Part shown: piece after piece, positions 1 through 6,971 of the stretch
Layout of the letters: each line of letters starts with the position of its first letter
How positions within the stretch are numbered: the stretch's first letter is position 1
DNA from: an uncultured Porphyromonadaceae bacterium
Lineage (GTDB): Bacteria; Bacteroidota; Bacteroidia; Bacteroidales; Muribaculaceae
Length of the DNA: 6,971 nt
Assembly (NCBI GenBank): GCA_947178685.1
Contig: CAMWZE010000079.1
Location: forward strand, 1-6,971
Direction of reading: 5' to 3'
Notes under the pieces: model-generated
The model's input: only the letters and a program-made list of their open reading frames with translations
Told to the model about the DNA's origin: nothing
The model's database searches: none
Position numbers and translations under genes: made by a program

Positions 1-145
1 CATTTATCTCAAAATTTTAATTTTTATTTATTTTTTCACCGTATAAGTATGATATTTCAATTTTTTTTACTAATATTGCATATTTTATAATGCTTTCTCT
101 CTGCAAACAACTGTCCAGTTAGCTTTTCAAGCATTCAAACGCCAC
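1..145 (+). promoter_or_regulatory. AT-rich leader, presumed promoter region of the DUF4011 helicase gene
   Basis: This stretch is very AT-rich, with T-tracts around 21-36 and a run of eight T at 61-68, and contains no plausible gene. The next gene's reading frame is closed upstream by TAA at 71-73, and no other in-frame ATG lies between that stop and 146. Two weak promoter candidates can be seen. TAATATTG at 71-78 differs by one base from the Bacteroidota -7 element TAnnTTTG, and TATAAT at 86-91 matches a classical -10 box. Neither has a convincing upstream partner element at normal spacing, so no transcription start is assigned. A small inverted repeat, AATAT-TGC-ATATT at 72-84, overlaps the first candidate and might be an operator, but 5-bp arms in AT-rich DNA can arise by chance. 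No Shine-Dalgarno sequence precedes the start codon, which is usual for Bacteroidota. Confidence 0.35.
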
Positions 146-3100
146 ATGAACTTAGTGAATATCAGCGCCGAATATATCAAAACAGCCAATTATGCGCTGT
201 TCCATAATAGAATTCCAATCTGTCAGGCCATAATGATTACAAACACGTCTGACAATCCTATTGAGAATTTACAGGTAACGTGTTCGGGAAAATACATTAC
301 AAGATATGAGACCGGATTGATTGCAATAATCAACCCCGGGGAGACTGTCAGATTATCCCCTTTCAATGTCATTCCGGATGCCGCTAAGCTCGCGTCATTA
401 ACTGAAAGAGTCGTAACTGAGTTTACTATTAAGGCTATTGTAAAGAACGAAAACACCGGAAACTCCTCTAATGAGAGCGACATCAGTGACTCTCACGACA
501 CGACGACTGTCAGCGAATTGGTTTGCGAGTTAGAACTGATGCCTTTTGATCATTGGACAGGTATAAACATACTCCCTCAAACTATTGCTTCATTTATAAC
601 TCCCAACCACCCCGCTATCAATAATATCGTGGTGAGAAGTGCTGAGATTCTGAAGCAGCTTACAGGTTCCTCCTCTTTTAATGAGTATCAGACCGGCGAC
701 AACAATGATGTGAGACAACAAGTGGCGGCTATATTTTCCGCCCTGCATGAAACAGGCATTGTATATCGAAGCCTGCCCGCCTCGTTTGAAGTGGTGGGAC
801 AGCGCATAACTATGCCCGATCAAGTGCTCGCCTCAAAAATCGGCAACTGTATTGAGCTGACTCTGCTTATGGCTTCCGTGCTTGAGGCCGTAGGACTCAA
901 CTCCTTGATCATAATTAATCAGGGACATGCTTTCTTAGGTGTATGGCTCGTAGATGATTGCTACCCCTGCAGCCTTTGCGATGATCCGGCATTCATCGAG
1001 AAGAAATGCTCGCGTGGAATCGATGAAATGCTTGTGGTGGAATGTACGGAACTTGCCAAGGAGAAGACATCTTTTGAAACTGCGGTGAGCAGAGCGGAGA
1101 TGAATTTGATCGACCATTCCAAATTCGGAATGTTTATTGATGTGAAGAGATGCCGCCTTGAACGTATTTTCCCACTTCCCTCCATAATCGATAATAACGG
1201 CCATCCAATATTGGAAACCGAAGGTGTTGAACATGATGCCTGCATGATCGATGTGAAGGAGCACGACCGCTACGATCTCAGCCGCATTCCGGTGACATCG
1301 CATGAACTTACCAAATTCGATATTTGGGAACGTAAACTTCTTGATTTTACTCTGCGTAACTCTCTTCTTAACCTATCGCTACGCAGAAGAGCCATCCAGT
1401 TTATCTCGTTTGAAGTGAACCGTATAGAAGACATTCTGCAAAAGGGGAAAGAATTCCGGCTAACTTCCCGACCTACTGTAGAGATGCTCTTCGACACAAG
1501 CGAGAGAATGATCCGGTCGAAGATGTACGCACCTCTTCAGGATTTGATAATTAATGATATCAAGCATGAATTGCTCCACACTTATCTTCAGGAGGGCGAC
1601 ACCAAATATATACTGAAGAATATTTCCCGTGCCGCTAAAAATGCAATCGAGGAGACCGGTGCAAATTCTTTGTTTTTAGCCATAGGCATATTGCGTTGGT
1701 TTGAAACCGAGAAAAGCTCAAAACCAAGATATGCACCCCTCTTGCTTTTGCCGGTGGAGATGGTTTACAAAAAGGGAAACTATTTTATCCGCACCCGTGA
1801 CGAGGAGATATTTCTCAACATCACTCTGATGGAGTTTCTCCGCCAGAACTACAACATCACAATCAGCGGATTGAATCCTCTGCCTCTTGACGAGAGCGGA
1901 GTTGACGTATCGCTCATTTTTGCTATAATCCGCGACGCTCTGAAAGAACAGAAACGTTGGGATGTGGAGGAGGAGGCTATTCTCGGGCTCTTCTCCTTCA
2001 GCAAATTCATGATGTGGAACGACATCCACAATCATCGCGACCAGCTTTTACAAAACGATATAATCAGCAGTCTGCTGGCCAATAAGCTTACATGGAAGCA
2101 GGAATCTGCAGCTGCCGACCTTAAATATATCGACAACAATGTCTCGCCAATCGACATAGCTCTCCCTGTGCCGGTTGACTCCTCACAGATGGCTGCCGTG
2201 ATTGAGGGTGCCAACGACAACTCCTTTATCCTTTATGGCCCTCCCGGCACCGGTAAATCGCAGACCATCACCAATCTTATAGCAAATGCGCTCTATCATG
2301 GCAAGAGAGTGCTTTTTGTTGCCGAAAAAATGGCCGCGCTCAATGTGGTGCAGAGCCGACTGGCTAAAATAGGTCTCGATCCATTTTGTCTGGAGCTACA
2401 CTCCAATAAATCGTCGAAGCGTCATGTGCTCGGCCAATTGGAGAAAGCATTGAAGGTGGTTCATATAGTGCCTCCGGCCGACTATGCGTCTCAGGCCGAT
2501 AAGATATTCTCGAAAAGAAAAGAGCTTATCAAGTATATCGATGCCCTTCACACTCCCGATCCTGTGGATGGCCTCTCCCTTTATGACTGGATTGTAAAGT
2601 ATGAATCGATTGACGAAGAGCCTCTGCCGGAATTTATTTATGATAAAACCCTTGAAAAATTTTTAGCAGAAGAGGGAATAAAAGGGATTGAAGGGCTGTT
2701 GGGCCGACGTCTCACTACACTGTTGAAAATTATCGGCAACCCGGCTGACAATCCTCTCAAAGGATTTCACATAAACCGCTACATGCTTTCCAACGTCCAG
2801 CAGACCGTGGTCAGCATGAAAGAGGATGCGGCTCTTTTATGCAAGATTCATGAAGAAGCCGCCGCTCTGAGAGAGACAAAGAAGATCTTCGAGAAGCTGA
2901 TACAAGACAACTCTGATGCAATTCTTGAGGAGGATCCGGAGGCATTGCGCATGCAATGGAGAGAGGCCAACTCAAAATGGTTTCTCCCTCGCTTCATAGC
3001 CAGACGTGACTTCATAAAGAGGCTTCGTCAATTCAATAAATTCCTGGTGGCTGAAGAGGTGGACAATCTTATTCAGAATCTTATCATTTATCATAAGAAT

Positions 3101-5512
3101 CACGAACAGATAAAAACATGCCACCGGATTCTTCTGCAATATTTCGATATCAATTTAGGCCTTGACGAACTGCCCGACTCCAAAAGTCTTGAGGAAGCCG
3201 TAGTCACATTGTCGCGCTGGGCTAACCACGCTTCCAAAATGCGTGACTGGTTCCATTGGACAGAATACTGTGATGAACTCCGGGAGAAGGGTCTTGGATG
3301 TGTGGCTGATTCTTTCAACAATGGGCTTGCCGAATCCTCTGCCATAAAGGATTCATACCTCAAGGCCTTGTATAAATATAAGATAGAACAGATTATCAAT
3401 CGTTCTGAATTTCTCATCACTTTTGAAGGTATGCTTTTCGATGAAAAGATTGAAGTATATCGCCAACTGACCGATGAATTTCAGACTCTCACACAGAAGG
3501 AGCTCTATGCCCGTCTTGGGTCGCGGGTGCCACGCATGACAGACAATGCAGCCACCGGAAGTGAAATCGGATTCCTGAACCGCAACATCAGCAACGGTGG
3601 CCGCGGACTGTCGCTCCGCGACCTCCTCGATCAGCTCCCCACTCTATTGCCAAGACTTTGTCCCTGTATGCTTATGAGCCCCATGAGTGTGGCGCAATTT
3701 ATCGACCTGTCCACCGAGAAGTTCGATCTCGTGATTTTCGATGAGGCGTCGCAGATGCCCACAAGCGAGGCAGTCGGTGCGATTGCCAGAGGCAAATCGC
3801 TAATCGTGGTCGGTGATCCCAAACAGATGCCCCCCACCAGTTTCTTCTCATCTACAAATGATGACGCGGAGGAGGCGATCATTGACGATATGGAGAGCAT
3901 CCTTGAGGATTGTCGCACACTAGATATGCCTTCCCTCCAGCTGTCGTGGCACTATCGCTCTCGTCATGAGAGTCTCATAGCTTTCTCCAACAACGAGTAT
4001 TACGATGGCTCGCTCATCACTTTCCCATCTGTCGACGACCGGAAGACAAAAGTGCATCATGTGCCTGTGACCGGTTTTTACGACAAGGGCGACAGCCGCA
4101 CCAACCAGGCGGAAGCAGAAGCTATCGTAGATGAGATTGTGCGCAGGCTAAAAGACAAGAGATTGCGACAGCAAAGCATTGGCGTGATCTCGTTCAGTGT
4201 CGTGCAACAAGGCCTTATTGAGGATCTTCTGCAGGAACGTATTGATAATGACCGATCGCTCCTTGAGGCGGCCGCCAAGATGTATGAACCGATATTCATA
4301 AAGAATCTGGAAAATGTGCAGGGCGACGAGCGCGATGTGATACTCTTCTCCATAGGATACGGTCCCGACAAAGATGGTAAAGTGTCAATGAACTTCGGTC
4401 CGTTAAACAATCCGGGGGGTGAACGCCGTCTGAACGTGACTGTGAGTCGTGCCCGGCAAGAGATGTATATTTTCTCCACACTGAAATCTTCCGACATAGA
4501 TCTGAGACGCTCCAAATCAAGAGGTGTGGAGGGTCTGAAGCATTTCTTAATGTATGCCGAGACCCAGATGCTACCCTCTGTGGCAAAAGCTCACGCAGTG
4601 CATCGCAACTCCCCTATTGCCGAACAGATTGCGGATGAACTCAGAAATCGCGGGTTCAATGCCACCACAAATGTGGGACGCTCTCAGTTCCGCGTAGACG
4701 TTGCTATAAGTAAGCCCACGCATCCCAACAGATATTGCCTCGGTATACTTCTTGACGGCGAAACCTATCGGGACACCCACACTACCCGCGACCGTGAAGT
4801 GGTGCAGCCTTCTGTGCTCAAAGGTCTTAACTGGAAGGTAATGCGTGTGTGGAGCATCGATTGGTTTAATAATCAAGAAAGGGTTATCGACAGGATTCTT
4901 GAGAAACTCTCTGAAACATCTGTGGAAAATTCCAACGCCGCCCCCTCCTCTTTCCAAATCACTTTTGCCGATATAGAGGAAAGAAAATCTTACGCTCGCA
5001 AATATGAGCTATATAATACAAATCTGCTCAAGGCTTTTGAAACTCCCGATGCTCAGCTAATCAGGGAAATCGTAGCTACAGAACAACCGATTGGCTTTAT
5101 GTTGTTATGCCGAAGATTGAACAACCTCCGGCTGCACACCCGTGTCACTACATCTGTTATGGATAGCGTACGGTTGGTTGAGAGTGAGTATTATGTTGAT
5201 AAAAGCGGCAACTGGTGGCTGAGCGAAGGAGACAGCAAGGAGTATAAATTCTATCGTCCGAACCCCAACAAGGATAGGGATATCAGCGAGCTCACCGATG
5301 TAGAAATAATCAATGCGATGAAAGAAACATTGGAAGAGCAATTGGCTCTCGATGAAGAGAGCCTCTCTCTGACTGCTGCAAGGAAAATGGGATATACAAG
5401 GTGTGGTGTTAACGTGAAGTCTGTCTTCAAAAATATTGTAGAGAAGATGAAAGCCGACGGCATTATTGAACCAATCGGCGACCGCTTCCGACTCTCTGCC
5501 GGCAACAATTGA
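146..5512 (+). CDS. DUF4011 superfamily 1 helicase with transglutaminase-like and Vsr-like nuclease domains (Hhe-like)
   Basis: This 1788-residue protein is probably a cytoplasmic nucleic-acid-dependent ATPase/helicase with a nuclease; no signal peptide or membrane segment is evident. Seen in order: a beta-rich Ig-like N-terminus (about 20-135) interrupted by a Ser/Asp-rich linker (about 102-123); a transglutaminase-like domain (about 150-275) with C235 in GNC, H261 in GHAF and D270/D271; DUF4011 from about 391 (WERKLLDFTLRNSLLN at 394-409); then the SF1 helicase. Helicase motifs are Q681 (Q motif), GPPGTGKS 698-705 (Walker A), VLFVAEKMAAL 722-732 (Ia), PCMLMSPMSV 1173-1182, DEASQ 1199-1203 (Walker B), GDPKQMPP 1223-1230 (III), LSWHYRSRHE 1266-1275 (IV), VQGDERD 1391-1397 (V) and RRLNVTVSRARQ 1427-1438 (VI). 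A Vsr-like MTES_1575-type nuclease domain follows (about 1488-1578; E1493, D1518, LDGE 1536-1539, RDRE 1548-1551, W1573), then a DUF3320-like tail (about 1633-1785). The start is fixed by an in-frame stop at 71-73, with no other ATG. The frame is uninterrupted and the motifs look intact. From recalled literature, DUF4011-helicase-Vsr is the architecture of the antiviral protein Hhe. Function here is inferred; a housekeeping repair or RNA helicase role remains possible. Confidence 0.93.
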   Translation: MNLVNISAEYIKTANYALFHNRIPICQAIMITNTSDNPIENLQVTCSGKYITRYETGLIAIINPGETVRLSPFNVIPDAAKLASLTERVVTEFTIKAIVKNENTGNSSNESDISDSHDTTTVSELVCELELMPFDHWTGINILPQTIASFITPNHPAINNIVVRSAEILKQLTGSSSFNEYQTGDNNDVRQQVAAIFSALHETGIVYRSLPASFEVVGQRITMPDQVLASKIGNCIELTLLMASVLEAVGLNSLIIINQGHAFLGVWLVDDCYPCSLCDDPAFIEKKCSRGIDEMLVVECTELAKEKTSFETAVSRAEMNLIDHSKFGMFIDVKRCRLERIFPLPSIIDNNGHPILETEGVEHDACMIDVKEHDRYDLSRIPVTSHELTKFDIWERKLLDFTLRNSLLNLSLRRRAIQFISFEVNRIEDILQKGKEFRLTSRPTVEMLFDTSERMIRSKMYAPLQDLIINDIKHELLHTYLQEGDTKYILKNISRAAKNAIEETGANSLFLAIGILRWFETEKSSKPRYAPLLLLPVEMVYKKGNYFIRTRDEEIFLNITLMEFLRQNYNITISGLNPLPLDESGVDVSLIFAIIRDALKEQKRWDVEEEAILGLFSFSKFMMWNDIHNHRDQLLQNDIISSLLANKLTWKQESAAADLKYIDNNVSPIDIALPVPVDSSQMAAVIEGANDNSFILYGPPGTGKSQTITNLIANALYHGKRVLFVAEKMAALNVVQSRLAKIGLDPFCLELHSNKSSKRHVLGQLEKALKVVHIVPPADYASQADKIFSKRKELIKYIDALHTPDPVDGLSLYDWIVKYESIDEEPLPEFIYDKTLEKFLAEEGIKGIEGLLGRRLTTLLKIIGNPADNPLKGFHINRYMLSNVQQTVVSMKEDAALLCKIHEEAAALRETKKIFEKLIQDNSDAILEEDPEALRMQWREANSKWFLPRFIARRDFIKRLRQFNKFLVAEEVDNLIQNLIIYHKNHEQIKTCHRILLQYFDINLGLDELPDSKSLEEAVVTLSRWANHASKMRDWFHWTEYCDELREKGLGCVADSFNNGLAESSAIKDSYLKALYKYKIEQIINRSEFLITFEGMLFDEKIEVYRQLTDEFQTLTQKELYARLGSRVPRMTDNAATGSEIGFLNRNISNGGRGLSLRDLLDQLPTLLPRLCPCMLMSPMSVAQFIDLSTEKFDLVIFDEASQMPTSEAVGAIARGKSLIVVGDPKQMPPTSFFSSTNDDAEEAIIDDMESILEDCRTLDMPSLQLSWHYRSRHESLIAFSNNEYYDGSLITFPSVDDRKTKVHHVPVTGFYDKGDSRTNQAEAEAIVDEIVRRLKDKRLRQQSIGVISFSVVQQGLIEDLLQERIDNDRSLLEAAAKMYEPIFIKNLENVQGDERDVILFSIGYGPDKDGKVSMNFGPLNNPGGERRLNVTVSRARQEMYIFSTLKSSDIDLRRSKSRGVEGLKHFLMYAETQMLPSVAKAHAVHRNSPIAEQIADELRNRGFNATTNVGRSQFRVDVAISKPTHPNRYCLGILLDGETYRDTHTTRDREVVQPSVLKGLNWKVMRVWSIDWFNNQERVIDRILEKLSETSVENSNAAPSSFQITFADIEERKSYARKYELYNTNLLKAFETPDAQLIREIVATEQPIGFMLLCRRLNNLRLHTRVTTSVMDSVRLVESEYYVDKSGNWWLSEGDSKEYKFYRPNPNKDRDISELTDVEIINAMKETLEEQLALDEESLSLTAARKMGYTRCGVNVKSVFKNIVEKMKADGIIEPIGDRFRLSAGNN

Positions 5513-5529
5513 CCATGTTGGTATAATAC

Positions 5530-5581
5530 CAATAAATAATGAAGTCGTCACGTCCATACGCGACGACTTCATTATTTATTG
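5530..5581. terminator. Bidirectional hairpin terminator between convergent genes
   Basis: A perfect 20-bp inverted repeat has arms at 5530-5549 and 5562-5581. The inner 12 bases contain a further 3-bp CGT/ACG pairing (5551-5553 with 5558-5560) around a CCAT tetraloop, separated from the main stem by one A/C mismatch. The loop-proximal part of the stem is GC-containing (GAAGTCGTC) and the outer part is AT-rich, so transcripts of either strand end the stem in a U-rich stretch (CATTATTTATT). It starts 17 bases after the stop codon of the helicase gene and ends 69 bases before the stop codon of the opposing gene, where a shared bidirectional intrinsic terminator is expected. The remaining 5582-5650 shows nothing recognisable. 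Confidence 0.85.
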
Positions 5582-5650
5582 TAGCATCATTTATAGTAGT
5601 ATCCGCTATCTGTAATAGCCTCCGCTCTATTCAATTTATCAGGAGAGGTA

Positions 5651-6971
5651 TCACTTGCCGTCGCGGTAATTATTCACCACTACCCGATTGTCGCGGAAGG
5701 TGTCGTAAGTGCTCTTGCCCAGGCCGTTTATCACATAACCGAAACCGCGCTTCCCTCCGTTGGAAAGAGAATTATTGCAAGCATGATATACATTCACTCC
5801 CTCCGCATCGGGCACCTCGATTGAATTCTCAATCTTTATTTCGTTGACCAACACATCGTAGATCCCAAGCGCCGCGGCATAATGGTTCTTCACTCCGTCG
5901 CTCACTTTGTAAGCCGCATAACCGGGACGAGTGCCATTCTCGCTCATATAATGTGCCTGCGAAGGTGAGTCGTAAGGTGTCTCACACTGATAGAAATACA
6001 TCCTGCCGTTCTCTCCGTTCCAGAGCGTCTGATATTCCTGGAAGTGTTCGTTAAACAGACCATACACAGTGACATCATCTCCGTTAACCACCAATCCGTT
6101 GGGGGCGGTATTCACGTTCCAGCCCACACTACCGCGCACTCCGTGGTCGGCTCGCCAGATCCAGAAATGGTCGCCTACCACATTATTACTGTTGATCTCC
6201 ACAGCTCTGTCTACATGCACGGGGTTAGGTCGGAAGCCGCCGATACGGAAGAAAAGATCTGACAGAAGCACCGGATTAGCACTATGATCGGCAGAGGTCT
6301 TCCTGTCTCCAACCTTCAGGAGAGTGTCGGAACTATAATGGGCGTCAAAGAGCAATGAAGCCACAGCCACATTATCCACATCATCGATTACTATCGCTCC
6401 TTCACGGTTTTTCTCTCCGGGAATCAATGTGGCCCACCCTATTCCCAAAACTACAGTGCCGGGGCGTGTGATGCGTAATGGCTCGTCAAGAGTGTACATA
6501 CCGGGTGTTATCAGAAGATTCTTACCCGATGAGAGAGCTTTGTTCATATCGGCTGAGGTAGCTCCGGGCTTTATCACTTCAAATGTATCTACCACATCAA
6601 GATATTCCCCCTCTCCGGGATTACCGGGAGCATACGACACACCCTTTGCATCCTTACGGAAAGCGGGACGGAACACCTTATATCTGCCGTCGTCCCCTAT
6701 GCAAAGGAACGGCTTCTCAGCGATAACAGGCGTTGTCTCCACAACGGTGACATTTCCTCCCTCATCCCAGTTGTTGCGATAAGTGCTCATGTCTACATCC
6801 GGACCGAAGTCTACCCCCTGGAAACAATAATTATACTTCTCCTCGCGGAAATCCCCGCGTCCTTTGTTCAGAACTGAGTTGCGGTAATACCATTGCTGCT
6901 GATGATCGCTACCGGCCGGAGCGTCAAAACGACAGTCGGCCGCATAGCCGCCACTAACCCAACCGTTGCCC
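5651..6971 (-). CDS. Right-handed beta-helix (GH55-like) carbohydrate-active protein, N-terminus cut by window edge
   Basis: The reading frame is open from the TGA at 5651-5653 to the right edge, giving 439 visible residues. An internal ATG at 6788-6790 is probably not the start: the 60 codons upstream of it have no stop and read as a conserved part of the family (GNGWVSGGYAADCRFD at the edge, QQQWYYRNS further in). The sequence resembles actinobacterial proteins often annotated as coagulation factor 5/8-type or GH55-like beta-helix proteins. Shared landmarks recalled from those proteins, numbered on the visible fragment, are TTPVIAEKPFL 79-89, PGMYTLDEPLRITRPGTVVLG near 156-176, DLFFRIGG near 238-245, IWRADHG 271-277, GLVVNGDDVTVYGLFNEHF 292-310 and QCETPYDSP 328-336. 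Alternating short beta strands and turns with Asn/Gly (about 155-340) fit a right-handed beta-helix. Such proteins are usually exported and act on polysaccharides; any signal peptide would lie outside the window. The substrate cannot be told, and no catalytic residue is assigned. The gene converges on the helicase gene and shares its terminator. Confidence 0.88.
   Translation of the reverse strand, partial: GNGWVSGGYAADCRFDAPAGSDHQQQWYYRNSVLNKGRGDFREEKYNYCFQGVDFGPDVDMSTYRNNWDEGGNVTVVETTPVIAEKPFLCIGDDGRYKVFRPAFRKDAKGVSYAPGNPGEGEYLDVVDTFEVIKPGATSADMNKALSSGKNLLITPGMYTLDEPLRITRPGTVVLGIGWATLIPGEKNREGAIVIDDVDNVAVASLLFDAHYSSDTLLKVGDRKTSADHSANPVLLSDLFFRIGGFRPNPVHVDRAVEINSNNVVGDHFWIWRADHGVRGSVGWNVNTAPNGLVVNGDDVTVYGLFNEHFQEYQTLWNGENGRMYFYQCETPYDSPSQAHYMSENGTRPGYAAYKVSDGVKNHYAAALGIYDVLVNEIKIENSIEVPDAEGVNVYHACNNSLSNGGKRGFGYVINGLGKSTYDTFRDNRVVVNNYRDGK

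Noticed and set aside
61..68. Run of eight T upstream of the helicase gene as a possible phase-variation tract
   Set aside because: Eight bases in a strongly AT-rich leader is not remarkable, the tract is not inside the coding frame, and no evidence of length variation is available from one sequence.
4078..4515. A 145-codon reverse frame within the helicase gene
   Set aside because: It is Ser/Arg-rich, lies entirely antisense to helicase motifs V and VI, and has no promoter or ribosome-binding context.
5518..5532. Perfect 7-bp inverted repeat TTGGTAT-A-ATACCAA just after the helicase stop codon
   Set aside because: The centre is a single base, so it cannot form a normal RNA hairpin. Its right arm overlaps the terminator stem, and a short AT-rich palindrome like this can occur by chance.
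5105..5572. A 155-codon reverse reading frame overlapping the 3' end of the helicase gene and the hairpin
   Set aside because: It is antisense to conserved coding sequence of the DUF3320-like tail and its start lies in the palindrome. Its N-terminus resembles the forward frame in the hairpin only because the repeat is symmetric.
5539..5847. A 102-codon forward reading frame starting inside the inverted repeat
   Set aside because: It begins in the terminator stem, has an Arg/Cys/Ser-rich composition without domain signals, and runs antisense into the 3' end of the beta-helix gene.
6429..6782. Forward frames antisense to the beta-helix gene (also around 6044-6287)
   Set aside because: They mirror well-conserved coding sequence on the other strand and have no recognisable domain.
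6788..6790. ATG at 6790 as the true start of the reverse gene
   Set aside because: The 60 codons upstream are open, in the same frame, and carry family-like sequence (GNGWVSGGY, QQQWYYRNS), so the gene continues past the window edge.

Overview
The window reads as chromosomal DNA from a member of the Bacteroidota, most likely a gut Bacteroidales. This is inferred from three things: moderate-GC genes behind a very AT-rich leader, a start codon with no Shine-Dalgarno sequence, and protein types that are common in that group. No 16S, tRNA or other taxonomic marker is present, so the assignment is tentative.

Layout. Positions 1-145 are an AT-rich leader without a gene. Positions 146-5512 (+) hold one very large gene for a 1788-residue multidomain protein. 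In order it carries an Ig-like beta-rich N-terminus, a transglutaminase-like Cys-His-Asp domain, DUF4011, a UPF1-like superfamily 1 helicase whose motifs are nearly all readable, a Vsr-like (MTES_1575-type) nuclease domain and a DUF3320-like C-terminus. Positions 5513-5650 are a short intergenic gap dominated by a perfect 20-bp inverted repeat, which should terminate transcription from both sides. Positions 5651-6971 (-) hold the C-terminal 439 codons of a convergent gene for a probable secreted right-handed beta-helix protein (GH55-like, carbohydrate-active type). Its start lies beyond the right edge of the window.

How the genes relate. The two genes converge on a shared terminator and show no functional link. 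The large protein has the DUF4011-helicase-Vsr architecture of the single-gene antiviral protein Hhe (HheA), so it could be a self-contained defence gene next to an unrelated carbohydrate-related gene. The least explained parts of the window are the intact transglutaminase-like triad fused to the helicase, a Cys cluster just after it, a very long insertion inside the helicase core, and a nuclease active site that may have lost an acidic residue. No CRISPR array, RNA gene, insertion sequence, integrase or attachment site was seen.
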